Below, piece after piece: positions 23,158 through 34,125 of a DNA stretch of 64,000 bases. Source of the stretch: Liolophura sinensis. Lineage: Eukaryota > Mollusca > Polyplacophora > Chitonida > Chitonidae. The notes beneath the pieces are model-generated. The model was not told the DNA's origin. It made no database searches and saw only the letters and a list, made by a program, of their open reading frames with translations. Numbering within the stretch: the first letter of the stretch is position 1; every line of letters starts with the position of its first letter. The position numbers and the translations under genes are program-made. The stretch is taken from contig NC_088297.1 of NCBI RefSeq assembly GCF_032854445.1, positions 26,097,915 through 26,161,914 of the forward strand. The letters run 5' to 3'.

Positions 23158-23280
23158 CATGGCTGTGAGTTTCCCTCAGGCTCTGCCCGGTTTTCTCCCA
23201 CCATAATTCTGCATGGCCAATGTCGTATAACTGAAATATTCTTGAATACAGCTTAAAACTCCAATCACATAAATAAAATA
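23158..23280 (+). mobile_element. tRNA-type SINE, 3' fragment, plus strand
   Basis: Begins inside the body (GAGTTTCCCTCAGGCTCTGC), then CTCCCACCATAATTCTGC, GTCGTATAACTGAAATATTC and a decayed CCAATCACATAAATAAAAT tail. The head is missing. No convincing TSD was found. Confidence 0.78.
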
Positions 23281-24415
23281 ATGACATGCTTGCGGCCATC
23301 TTGAATTTCCGGGCCATCACACCTGTCCTTGTGATACCTGTACTGTATGGTTCTGTGCCTACTTCTCCACCACAGTCTTGGACAAGCACAGATAGGTACC
23401 ACATGTATAACTGTGAGGTATCTCTGTCTGCGATGAAAGGTGGAGCAGACGCTCGGACAGGTCTCCCATTGTTTTCTAACATGGTCCCTGTTGTTGTTTT
23501 ACTGTTCCTCAGTCACAAGAATGCTGACAGAGCAAGAACCAAAGTCCCTGAAACTTGCCAGAAGAAGGTGCTGACAGGATGCAAGAATACATGAGCTATA
23601 AGAAAACAAACTAAGCCTTTTCTTAGAGGCTAGGTTATCTTCATGTTAAGGATGTCTTCATGTGGGTGTTCAATGGTTGTAACAAGTGTTCAGTGGCCAG
23701 TCAGGTTTTCTGCGATACAGAAGATTGAGCCAGTCATGAAAGGTAAGTTCTGAAATTCCTTTCTTGTGTTATTTTTCATTTTTTTTTTATTTTCATTTGT
23801 TATGATTTTGTGTAACCCACAGCCCTGGATAAACATTTTGGGATGTATCTTTTCTTGGCCATTTGTGTGCGTCTGTTCGTCTGTCCTTCAGTCATGTAAA
23901 TTAACATGTATGAGGTCTTTATCAAAACACTAAATATGGCCGATCTGGCATCATTCAAAACACCAATACATACATTGTATATGATCAGTGTGTTTTTATC
24001 CAACATAAACCTGGTTTCAGTTTCACAAAGTGGCGTACAACATTTCTTATCATACATTTGTCACATGATAATTTGTACGTCACTACTACTGTACCATTGC
24101 CCTATATGTGTGATTAGCATTCATGTATGGCATCATTGTGAAACTGGGCTCTGTGCTGAGGAGTTTTTATTTCTACATTTATGTGGTCTCCATCTGAACT
24201 CGTACACCAATTTTTAAAAGACACCAAGTAATGTGAGTTTTTGGGATGCTAATCACCTCGGCCATGGAAGCCCCCTAGGCTTTTAAAGACTTCCTGTTTG
24301 GTCTAGACATTCGATCTAGAGTTGTTTTTCCTTTTAACCTCTCTGAAGAAGCTGCTGCTTGAGCTCCTAGAGAAACGAGACACTTTGATGAATCCATCTT
24401 TGCATGTAGAATTTA
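23281..24415. other. Unique sequence, no gene supported
   Basis: Contains overlapping frames of 102 codons (plus, 23286-23594), 85 codons (minus) and 103 codons (plus, 23906-24217). None shows a domain I recognise. No tandem repeat. Confidence 0.4.
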
Positions 24416-24601
24416 CACTGTCTGACACCATACAATCCGTAGACATCACTGTCTGACACCATACAATCTGTAGACATTACTGTCTGGCACCATACAATCT
24501 GTAGACATCACTGTCTGACACCATACAATCTGTAGACATCACTGTCTGACACCATAGAATCCGTATACATTACTGTCTGGCACCATACAATCTGCATACA
24601 T
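24416..24601. repeat. 31-bp tandem repeat, 6 copies
   Basis: The unit contains CTGACACCATACAATCTG and TAGACATCACTGT. Variants alternate (CTGACACC versus CTGGCACC; AATCC versus AATCT), suggesting a two-unit duplication step within the array. Confidence 0.95.
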
Positions 24602-25270
24602 GCTCAGAGTGTTATCATAACAGGACCCTTCCTACATGCTCATGTATTTTTCCCAACATTGTTGTCCTATTGTGTGACTAAATTTGACAGTTATGTTAAG
24701 TTGTTTTGCTGGAATGACGCTGGAATCCATGGCACTTTACCTCAATACCTCGTGTAGGCACTAGGACCTGTTCTTGGCATTATGGATAACACTGTACACA
24801 GAAGTGGAAAAGACAGTGGAAATGTGTTTGTTTTTTTTTTTCTCAAAATACTGCCATTCATACCCTATAAACTTTTGCTGTTGCAGTTTGCTGCTGTTTG
24901 CATGCACATGTGGTTTGTAAAAATCTCACTGAGGAAAAAATATCACGTCATACATATGTACATAGACTTATACATGTACATAGGTTATGTGTGAACTAAT
25001 ACAAACCCTCACTCTAGAGTTCGCAAAGCTTTTCTCTGTAAATCAGTGCAAAAGTAACAAAAAATATGACAATGTAGGATATAACATCGGGTCCGAAATG
25101 TCATTATTTTTAAATTTAGATAAGCAAATTCTTTGAAAATTCCTGTATTAAATGGCATATTATCCCACGTACAAATTTAATAAAAATGAGTGAAATATAT
25201 AAGATAGGGATAAATGCAGTTTTCAGTGGTCTATCTGGTGGGTGTTCCTTAAATTTCAGACAAATTTTCC
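24602..25270. other. Unique sequence, no gene seen
   Basis: AT-rich, with a T run near 24831-24841. No recognisable open frame. Confidence 0.45.
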
Positions 25271-25281
25271 TTTTGAACTGC

Positions 25282-25436
25282 TTTGGTGGGAAGGTCTGCC
25301 AGCAGCCTATGGATGGTCGTTGGCTTCCCCTGGGCTCTGCTTGGTTTCTTCCCACCACAATGCTGGCCACCGTCATATAAGTGAAATATTCTTGAGAACG
25401 GCATAAAATGACCAATCAAATAAATAAGTAAAAAAA
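25282..25436 (+). mobile_element. tRNA-type SINE, 5'-truncated, with imperfect TSD
   Basis: Starts in the body at GGTGGGAAGGTCTGCCAGCA, then GGGCTCTGCTTGGTTTCTTC, CATATAAGTGAAATATTCTT and CCAATCAAATAAATAAG with an A-rich end. The flanks TTTTGAACTGC (25271-25281) and TTTTAAACTGC (25437-25447) match at 10 of 11 positions. Truncation at the 5' end with a TSD fits incomplete reverse transcription rather than later deletion. Confidence 0.85.
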
Positions 25437-25447
25437 TTTTAAACTGC

Positions 25448-26327
25448 AATGCTTTTGCAACAGATGTTGGAATTTCTTTCCAGCTGTGTTTTTCCTGTAA
25501 GCCTTCTGCTTCATCTTTTGCAACACTTTTTTAACATGGAATTAAGTAGTTGGTGATCTGCTTGATTTATGATCTAATGACAGCAGATGTGCTTAACTGT
25601 GACAGACACAAATTGACACCTAAATGGACCAGTTACAGGGAAAGTGCTAGAGAGGAGAGAGGAGAGGAGACACCCTCTGGGTGTGATGAGGGCATAGTGT
25701 GTGTTGATCTGAGGCTCACTGATAACGGGTGTGGATCTTTCTCCTACAAAGATTGGTGCAAAGTCAAGTGAGCTGTAGCTAGCAAGTAAAGTCAGACAGC
25801 CTCAGGAGTTTTCTTGCTTTGCAGGTTTTTCTCAAGTCAAAAGAAAGTTTTGATTTAAAGTGATTTGTATGAAGGTTGTGAGATGTAAAGCAAGTCAATT
25901 TATGTAGCTAGAAAAGCCAGAAAAAATTGTTTTTCTATGTACAGAATTTATGAAGATTTTGTAGTGATTTTTGATTTGAAAGTAAATTGAATTTAGTTTG
26001 GATTTACTGGGTATCAGAAGACCAGACGTCAGGTGGTCAGAGGGTGGAAAGATTAACATGCAAATATGATTTCTTCTTATCAAAATGACTTCCTGTACAT
26101 GTGCCCAAGAAAAGGACAGGATCCATGGTGCCAGGCTTGGGTTTACTTTCAACATACTGTATGTATTTGCGAGAGCGAACGGTTGATATTCGCTCAGAAT
26201 ATCAGAAGCTTATTTTTGTGTTGACAGGATTCTTTGTAACTGATGTAATAATGGAAACTTAGAATGGTTTAACATAAAACAGTGAAATATTTAAGCAACT
26301 TTTATGCTTGGTGTCAGTTTGAATCTA
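25448..26327. other. Unique sequence, no gene seen
   Basis: A purine-rich GGAGAGAGGAGAGGAG stretch lies near 25653-25671. Frames of 73 and 86 codons are unassigned. Confidence 0.45.
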
Positions 26328-27113
26328 ACCTTTTCTCATTGAGCAGCAGATAAAAGTAGTGGATTAGAACTAACCTTCTCTCACTGTGCAGCAGAACAAG
26401 TGGTGGATAAGCACTAACCTTCTCATTGTGCAGCAGAACAAGTGGTGAATAAGCACTAACCTTCTCTCATTGTGCAGCAGAACAAGTGGTGGATAAGCAC
26501 TAACCTTCTCATTGTGCAGCAGAACAAGTGGTGGATAAGCACTAACCTTCTCTCATTGTACAGCAGAACAAGTGGTAGATAAGCACTAACCTTCTCTCAT
26601 TGTGCAGCAGAACAAGTGGTGGATAAGCACTAACCTTCTCTCATTGTGCAGCAGAACAAGTGGTGGATAAGCACTAACCTTCTCTCATTGTACAGAAGAA
26701 CGAGTGGTGGATAAGCACTAACCTTCTCTCATTGTGCAGCAGAACAAGTGGTGGATAAGCACTAACCTTCTCTCGTACAGAAGAACGAGTGGTGGATAAG
26801 CACTAACCTTCTCTCATTGTGCAGCAGAACAAGTGGTGGATAAGCACTAACCTTCTCTCATTGTGCAGCAGAACAAGTAGTGGATAAGCACTAACCTTCT
26901 CTCATTGTGCAGCAGAACAAGTGGTGGATAAGCACTAACCTTCTCTCATTGTACAGCAGAACAAGTGGTGGATAAGCACTAACCTTCTCTCATTGTGCAG
27001 CAGAACAAGTGGTGGATAAGCACTAACCTTCTCTAATTGTACAGCAGAACAAGTGGTGGATAAGCACTAAACTTCTCTCATTGTACAGAAGAACGAGTGG
27101 TGGATAAGCACTA
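26328..27113. repeat. 44-bp tandem repeat, about 18 copies
   Basis: The unit contains CACTAACCTTCTCTCATTGT, then GCAGCAGAACAAGTGGTGG and ATAAG. Several copies lose 2 bp in CTCTCATT and one loses about 7 bp (near 26775). Each unit reads as a good plus-strand 3' splice site: a CACTAAC branch-like word, a pyrimidine tract and GCAG about 18 bases later. No frame is open through it. Confidence 0.96.
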
Positions 27114-29189
27114 ATCCGGACGTTCATATACAGCTGGTCAAAAAGGTGCCACCTGTTTCAATAATAGCCATTTCAGACTCAAATCTTATCATCATTTATA
27201 CATTTATATAATATATTTGTATCTGAGCATGGAATTCCTTGTAAAGATTAGTAGCTGGTAAATGGCTGATTGAACACCTGATAAGGGCACAATACATGTA
27301 ACTTTGGTATGATAGGTGTCCTACAGCTTTACATTCTGACTGAGGATGTTTCTTGGTGATAAACTTCAGCTTTGGCTGTTATCAGGTTAACCTCATTCCT
27401 TGTAACTGTCATTTTATGGTGACTGGCAGAGTTCCCAGGAAGTGTTTTATAGGACTCAATCAGCCTCATCAGAGACCTGGAGGCTGTCTTGTTATCTGGA
27501 TAAATGAACCCAGATGTACAAACTGACCAACAAGCTTGGCTGGCCAGTTGATAATCTGTCTCTGCAATTGATGTCAGAATCCCATCTTTGTTGCCTGGGC
27601 TCTACCACTAAAAGGGTATCATTTTCTCGCTAACAACTTCATAGGATCTGCAAATCTTAAACTCTGCTCTATCTCAGATGGCAATTCAAACTTCTTTACA
27701 TGCTCCAGTCAGCTGTGTAGCCTGTGCATTTGCCCTGACCGCTGACCTCACAACCTCAAAAGATTAGGCAGAACAGCTGGTAATTTTGGTGTCAGAAGTG
27801 GCATCGTATTTCACCAACTCTGGCACAGAACCACTATTTATTCATCTGGTTCCCTGGCAGAAGCTGATTCCCTCTTGGCTTCTTTTTTACAGGGGTAGAT
27901 TTCTCCAAGTCCCTAGCAGAGGCCAAACATTTCTCTTTCATTATTTTGCCAAGATTCATATCATTGAAGTTTTTTTCTTTTTTGTGCAAAACTTCTGATG
28001 GTACAACAGACATCCTGGTGCTGGCTGAGACCTGATATAGGTTTGACACCCTGCTTGATGCCAGTCATGAAGAGGCTATGTAAACAGATAACCTTCTTCA
28101 GGACCCTTCACTTCTTACATGGTTAAAGATGTGCACTTGTTTATATTACATATCAATTGAAAGACTCATTTTAACAGTATCAAGAGTAGATGTGTGCAAC
28201 CCGTGCACTGAACACAGGTTGCTATAGGTTACTGCAGTTTTGTTTTGATTGATAACTTTAAATCTTGTGGAGTGCCTAGAAAGAAAAGCATTTGTCATTT
28301 GAACACTGGCTGAAACACTTGGCTTGTTTCCACTTCTTTGTAAAGTGAGAGAATGTTCATGAAAAATATACCAAATTTGTTATTTCATCGGCATTGGGGT
28401 CAGATATTGTTCAATCATCAGTAGTCATGTACAAGTACTCTTCCTGACAAATCATTGTCAGAATGAAGGACAGAGAACAGGTAATGAGGTGACACTAAGA
28501 CACTTAGGAACAACTGTATATTTCGCTTTAAGTTTAGTATTTTTTAAGTGGCACAGTTTGATAACCTTGATTCTGACTGATTCATCCACACGGCCACTTA
28601 AGAGGTTTTTGTGAAGTTTGGTTAATTTCTTAATGGAAAATTTAAGTGTTCCCATGAAAAGTGTCAATTTACGGCCTGGCTCTGCTTCTGAATGTTCCTT
28701 TTCACAGGTGAAACACAGTAATTGCATTACAAGTACTTTTTGCCATGTATTTTGATAAAGCTTTATAAAGGTTTTTGGGGCATTATAGCATCTTTTAATT
28801 TAGGCAACAAAATGTACAACGTTCTAAGTATCAGATCCCATACTTCCCAACTACTCTTGTATTTAATTGCACACAGTGTATTGAGTTATTAAGTTTAAAA
28901 AAAACTTGATTTCTTACTCCCTTTTTGCTTTCAAGGAAAGACGATCTTTGGAAAAGTTTAGCTAGTTTTGGAAGTGAGTATTTTCATTTGATTTTGATGA
29001 ACATATCATTGAGTGCCAGGAACTATTTAGGGGTTGTTGTTTACTAACACTGTGATATATAGCTGTCAGTGCTGTTTACATTTACATGTATCAGGTGGGT
29101 TAAATGAGCCCTGAAGTCCATTTATAACACTAACACCTTGAGACAGCTGGCTATATGTACTGAAACACCAATGAGCAAACCATCCTTCT
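27114..29189. other. Unique sequence, no gene supported
   Basis: Frames of 70-89 codons (27786-27998 plus, 27834-28049 minus, 28458-28727 minus) lack recognisable domains. No array or SINE. Confidence 0.4.
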
Positions 29190-29277
29190 GGTCAGCTACC
29201 AGCCAGCAGGGGCCCCTTGTGGTCAGCTACCAGCCAGCAGGGGCTCCTTGTGGTCAGCCACCCTTCAGGTCAGCTGT
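29190..29277. repeat. 31-bp tandem repeat, about 2.5 copies
   Basis: GGTCAGCTACCAGCCAGCAG recurs at 29190 and 29221 with GGGGCCCCTTGT/GGGGCTCCTTGT after it, and a partial third copy starts at 29252. Confidence 0.88.
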
Positions 29278-30015
29278 GGTTAGTTGCATACTCATCAGTA
29301 AGGCAGGGTTTCATAGAGTGGACAGCTGACTAATTGGGAATGTCAGCAGTAAGTTAAGGACTTCTCCAGATGATGGGAATGTTACAGTATGGGTGCATAC
29401 ATGCACATTTGTCAACAGACTTTGTCATTTCTTAAGAGCTTGGATAATTAACATTCTACTTGAACATGCTTAGGCATGAATAAACTGACAGCTAATTTCA
29501 AGGCATTTCTTATTTAACTGGAAACGTAGAGTGTCATCTCAGTGATTAGGCTTTTGCACTAGAAATTAAAAGTTTGATAAATTTGTCTTTAAGATAACAT
29601 TTAAAGGATGGACAAAGTTAGAATTTCTAGGACACAAAAGTAAGCTCTAAATCAAAGCACATTTCAAAATACCTTTTCACAGCCAGCCCCAGTTACTTAG
29701 ATACTATTCTTCTGCACTGACACTTTTTACATTTTATATTTAAATACAGAAGCGTTGAAATTTGTTATTTGGAGAATGAAAGAAAAACAAACAGTCCTGT
29801 AGTGTCACTGAAGGGTTTAACGTAATACACATGTAGTGTAACTCCGAATAAAGACTTCATTGTGACTTAGTATTTCAGCATTTTATTTTATTTTCTTTAT
29901 TTAACCACACTCTGCTGATGAAGTCTTTTTATGGAGTTACATTACCTGTTTTTTGCTCCCTGAAAGCTGACCATGTCGATGAAGACAATACTTGTATTGT
30001 GCAGGCTCGGGTATA
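29278..30015. other. Unique AT-rich sequence, no gene seen
   Basis: Nothing recognisable. AATAAA-like words occur but without gene context. Confidence 0.45.
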
Positions 30016-30048
30016 GCGTTTAACACCAATCAGGTAAATAAATAAATC
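30016..30048 (+). mobile_element. tRNA-type SINE, terminal tail fragment
   Basis: Only the last part of the family is present: GCGTTTAACACCAATCAGGT followed by AAATAAATAAAT. It is too short to prove an insertion on its own, but the match to the family's 3' end is specific. Confidence 0.5.
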
Positions 30049-31278
30049 GACAGTCTTGCAAGAATTTAATCAAGTGAAGTCATTAAGTCAGTTGATTAAG
30101 CTCAGGTGTTAATTAGCTGCTAAATCTCAGCGAGGATAAGATTTCAATCTGGAGACATTAAAATTGATTTGGTCATCCGCAGTAAAAAGACAGTACCTGC
30201 CACTAGGTATAGACACACTAATTAACATTTTAAGTAGAGCCTGTCCAACGAATGTTTGAAATGAGACTTTTAAGGAATCAATTTTCACAAGCTGATCAAA
30301 TTCTATGAAAGCTCAGCGAAAGTCAATTACAAGTTGATCAGTTTCGGCAGGATATAGATTGTGAGCATGTTGAAACGATGTTTCTTTTTTATGACAGCGA
30401 GAGAATTAAAGAGCTAGAAATTACGAGAAGGTATTGGGTTCAAATGTGTCACAGTTCATTAAAGTGGTTAATTTCATTGACACACAGTGTACTGATTATT
30501 TTTTGATTGAACTATTCTTTTATTAACCCTAACTTTTATTACCTTCTGGTGCTTTTGCCATGTAAGGCCACACCACTTGAAATTGTAGTTTACGGACAGA
30601 ATAAATCTTTTTCATGTGTCAGAGAAGGATATAAAAGTAAAAATAATACTGAAAAATCATCGTAAAGGATACGTGAAAAAGAGCTGTAAAACCAGATTTT
30701 GTTTCTATGCCAAATGACGAAAATTATGCCCTGGAATTTTTGTTAAAAAAATTTCATTTTGGGGGATATTTTTATACCTGTTTATTACCCCTCTATATTA
30801 TGCATTTTTATTCGTCAACGGTCAGGTTTTTTCAAAAAGTACATCATTGCTGATCTTGCTGGGATCTCTGTGAAGACCCCCGAAGTGCCCCGAGCCTGGT
30901 GAACGTGTCAGTATAGTGTGGGTAAGGTGACATGTACACATACACTGCATGGCTTCTTCAGGCCAGCGCAGCGCCCCATCTGCGCCTGATACTTGAATTC
31001 TAAAACATTACTGGAGAGACTTTTAAGATCAGTCAAGAAAGAAAGGCGAATGTTTAGTTTCATTTTTATTCCAGTTTTGGAATTTTTTAATTCTGGGTAG
31101 CCCATGAAACACAAAATTGGTGTAACAGAAATTAAATTTATAAACTTTAAGATATTTGATTTTACATTTATTTGTCCTTTACAATTCAGAAATCTTGATC
31201 TTGACAAAAATATCACAGTTACCATGGTTACATTACATTATAGCAGTTGGCGCTCTACATGAAACTGGTTTGAGTAAT
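30049..31278. other. Unique AT-rich sequence with one exon-like island
   Basis: At 30826-30898 a GC-richer 73-bp island lies between an acceptor-like GGTCAG and a donor-like CCTG/GTGAAC, with one open frame of about 24 codons that runs to a TGA just inside the donor. The minus-strand 105-codon frame at 30908-31225 is unassigned. Confidence 0.35.
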
Positions 31279-31710
31279 ATGCTACTATTCATATCATGCC
31301 CTGAATGTCATGCTACTATTCGTATCATGCCCTGAATATCATGCTACTATTCATATCATGCCCTGAATGTCATGCTACTATTCATATCATGCCCTGAATA
31401 TCATGCTACTATTCATATCATGCCCTGAATATCATGCTACTATTCATATCATGCCCTGAATATCATGCTACTATCCATATCATGCCCTGAATATCATGCT
31501 ACTATTCATATCATGCCCTGAATGTCATGCTACTATTCATATCATGCCCTGAATGTCATGCTACTATTCATATCATGCCACTATTCATATCATGCCCTGA
31601 ATGTCATGCTACTATTCATATCATGCCACTATTCATATCATGCCCTGAATGTCATGCTACTATTCATATCATGCCCTGAATGTCATGCTACTATTCATAT
31701 CATGCCCTGA
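31279..31710. repeat. 31-bp tandem repeat, about 14 copies
   Basis: The unit is GCTACTATTCATATCATGCC plus CTGAATGTCAT, with ATGT/ATAT variants. Two copies near 31568-31640 carry a shortened form in which CATGCC joins directly to ACTATTC. Confidence 0.96.
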
Positions 31711-31784
31711 GTTTTCCACAAAACTGTTGCTGGCCTGCTACTTTGCAGAGAGCTGGAGAAAAAATAGTATTATTAAGTACTTAC

Positions 31785-31991
31785 CCTAATTCTCCAACTG
31801 TTTCGCATGTTAAAGTGCAATTTATGCACATTTTTCATTTTGGTTTTGGAGACAGAACTATATTTCTTGTGTTGGCCAATTTCAGGGCTGCACAAAAACT
31901 ATAATTTTGTCAGTCTGTACAGGAAAATGCCTTCTTAATATGCTTAAATAAACACCTTGCAAACATACAAACAATTAGAAGAATTACAGTA
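31785..31991. repeat. Dispersed unclassified repeat, copy 1
   Basis: Aligns in order with 46769-46977: GTGCAATTTATGCACATTT versus GTGTAATTTATGCACATTT, TTTTGGAGA, AATGCCTTC, AATATGCTT, ATAAACACC and a shared GAAGAATTACAGTA end. Homology extends for about 200 bp with indels. No TSD, tail or coding capacity was seen. Confidence 0.7.
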
Positions 31992-32335
31992 ACCCCAAGA
32001 CATTCAAGGAATTCTACAAAAAGTCTTGTGTTGTGAAGTATTTGTTAAAGTATAATATATCTCACAGGCTGTTTTCTGAAGGTCAGGTTTCTGTGAAAAG
32101 GTCTGGAGATTTGTTATTTTGATTTATTTTCTTTGTACAACTTTACACTCTCAGATTGCCTTTGAAACCCGAGATCTATGTTTGGTATAAATTCACTTTA
32201 CCGTCTGGCACATTGTCCACTTACCATCCAAAGAGATCTGGAGCTGGTAATGAAGTTCAGGCTTTGACTGATACTTTAAAGCCCGGCATTCTATGTAATC
32301 TTTGCTGATCTTCTGCTGGCTTTGTGTGTGTTTGA
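31992..32335. other. Unique sequence, no gene seen
   Basis: No independent frame. The minus-strand ORF here is an extension out of the next array. Confidence 0.45.
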
Positions 32336-32905
32336 CTGGGGAGGTGACCATGCATTCTGTTGGGAGGTGACCATGCATTCTATTTGGGAGGTGACCATGC
32401 GTTCTGTTGGGAGGTGACCATGCGTTCTGTTGGGAGGTGACCATGCATTCTGTTTGGGAGGTGACCATGCATTCTGTTTAGGAGGTGACCATGCGTTCTG
32501 TTGGGAGGTGACCATGCATTCTGTTGGGAGGTGACCATGCATTCTGTTTGGGAGGTGACCATGCATTCTGTTTGGGAGGTGACCATGCGTTCTGTTGGGA
32601 GGTGACCATGCATTCTGTTTAGGAGGTGACCATGCATTCTGTTGGGAGGTGACCATGCATTCTATTTGGGAGGTAACCATGCATTCTGTTTGGGAGGTGA
32701 CCATGCGTTCTGTTGGGAGGTGACCATGCATTCTGTTTGGGAGGTGACCCATGCATTCTGTTGGGAGGTGACCATGCATTCTGTTTAGCAGGTGACCATG
32801 CATTCTGTTTGGGAGGTGACCATACATTCTGTTTGGGAGGTGACCATACATTCTGTTTGGGAGGTGACCGTGCATTCTGTTTGGGAGGTGACCATGCATT
32901 CTGTT
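32336..32905. repeat. 23/24-bp tandem repeat, about 24 copies
   Basis: The unit is GGGAGGTGACCATGCATTCT plus GTT or GTTT; units of 23 and 24 bp are intermixed. The minus strand is open in several frames (up to 224 codons at 32291-32965, with an 8-residue repeat that changes frame whenever a 23-bp unit occurs). Frame switching without stops shows the ORFs are composition effects. Confidence 0.96.
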
Positions 32906-32941
32906 GACGCTTACCAGGGCCATATCTAGAAAAACATAAAA

Positions 32942-34125
32942 AGTTGTGACTACATGTATGTGCATAAAGAGTTCTGATGCCAGACTTTGATGGTGACATT
33001 GTGACTACATGGATGTGCATAAAGAGTTCTGATGCCAAACTTTAATGGTAACATTGTGACTACATGGATGTGTATAAAGAGTTCTGATGCCAAACTTTAA
33101 CGATGACATTGTGACTACATATATGTGCATAAAGAGTTCTGATGCCAAACTTTAATGGTAACATTGTGACTACATGGATGTGTATAAAGAGTTCTGATGC
33201 CAAACTTTAACGAAGACATTGTGACTACTTGGATGTGCATAAAGAGTTCTGATGCCAAACTTTAATGATGACATTGTGACTACATGGATATGCATAAAAA
33301 GTTCTGATGCCAAACTTTAATGGTAACATTGTGACTACATGGATGTGCATAAAGAGTTCTGATGCCAAACTTTAACGAAGACATTGTGACTACATGTATG
33401 TGCTTAAAGAGTTCTGATGCCAAACTTTAACGATGACATTGTGACAACATGTATGTGCATAAAGAGTTCTGATGCCAAACTTTAACGGTAACATTGTGAC
33501 TACATGGATGTGCATAAAGAGTTCTGATGCCAAACTTTAACGATGACATTGTGACTACATGGATGTGCATAAAGAGTTCTGATGCCAAACTTTAACGATG
33601 ACATTGTGACTACATGGATGTGCATAAAGAGTTCTGATGCCAAACTTTAACGATGACATTGTGACTACATGTGTGTGCTTAAAGAGTTCTGATGCCAAAC
33701 TTTAACGATGACATTGTGACTACATGGATGTGTGTAAAGAGTTCTGATGCCAAACTTTAACGATAACATTGTGACTACATGGATGTGCATAAAGAGTTCT
33801 GATCCCAAACTTTAACGATGACATTGTGACTACATGTGTGTGCTTAAAGAGTTCTGATGCCAAACTTTAACGATGACATTGTGACTACATGTGTGTGCTT
33901 AAAGAGTTCTGATGCCAAACTTTAACGATGACATTGTGACTACATGTGTGTGCTTAAAGAGTTCTGATGCCAAACTTTAACGATGACATTGTGACAACAT
34001 GTATGTGCATAAAGAGTTCTGATGCCAAACTTTAACGATGACATTGTGACTACATGGATGTGCATAAAGAGTTCTGATCCCAAACTTTAACGATGACATT
34101 GTGACTACATGAATGTGCATAAAGA
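32942..34125. repeat. 55-bp tandem repeat, about 21.5 copies
   Basis: The unit contains AAAGAGTTCTGATGCCAAAC, TTTAACGATGACATTGTGAC and TACATGGATGTGCAT. Variants (GGATGTGCAT, GTGTGTGCTT, TGGTAACATT, CGAAGACATT) occur in local runs, which suggests block duplication. It begins only about 36 bp after the 23/24-bp array. Confidence 0.97.

Noticed and set aside
23286-23594. 102-codon plus-strand ORF as a gene
   Set aside because: It begins just after a SINE fragment and overlaps a 134-codon minus-strand frame; no domain recognised.
26328-27113. CRISPR array
   Set aside because: Units are contiguous with no unique spacers between repeats; this is a minisatellite in a eukaryotic genome. The same applies to the 34-bp and 31-bp arrays.
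32291-33038. Minus-strand ORFs of 224, 139, 91 and 85 codons as a repeat protein
   Set aside because: They come from the 23/24-bp array; the peptide changes frame whenever a 23-bp unit occurs, and several frames are open together.
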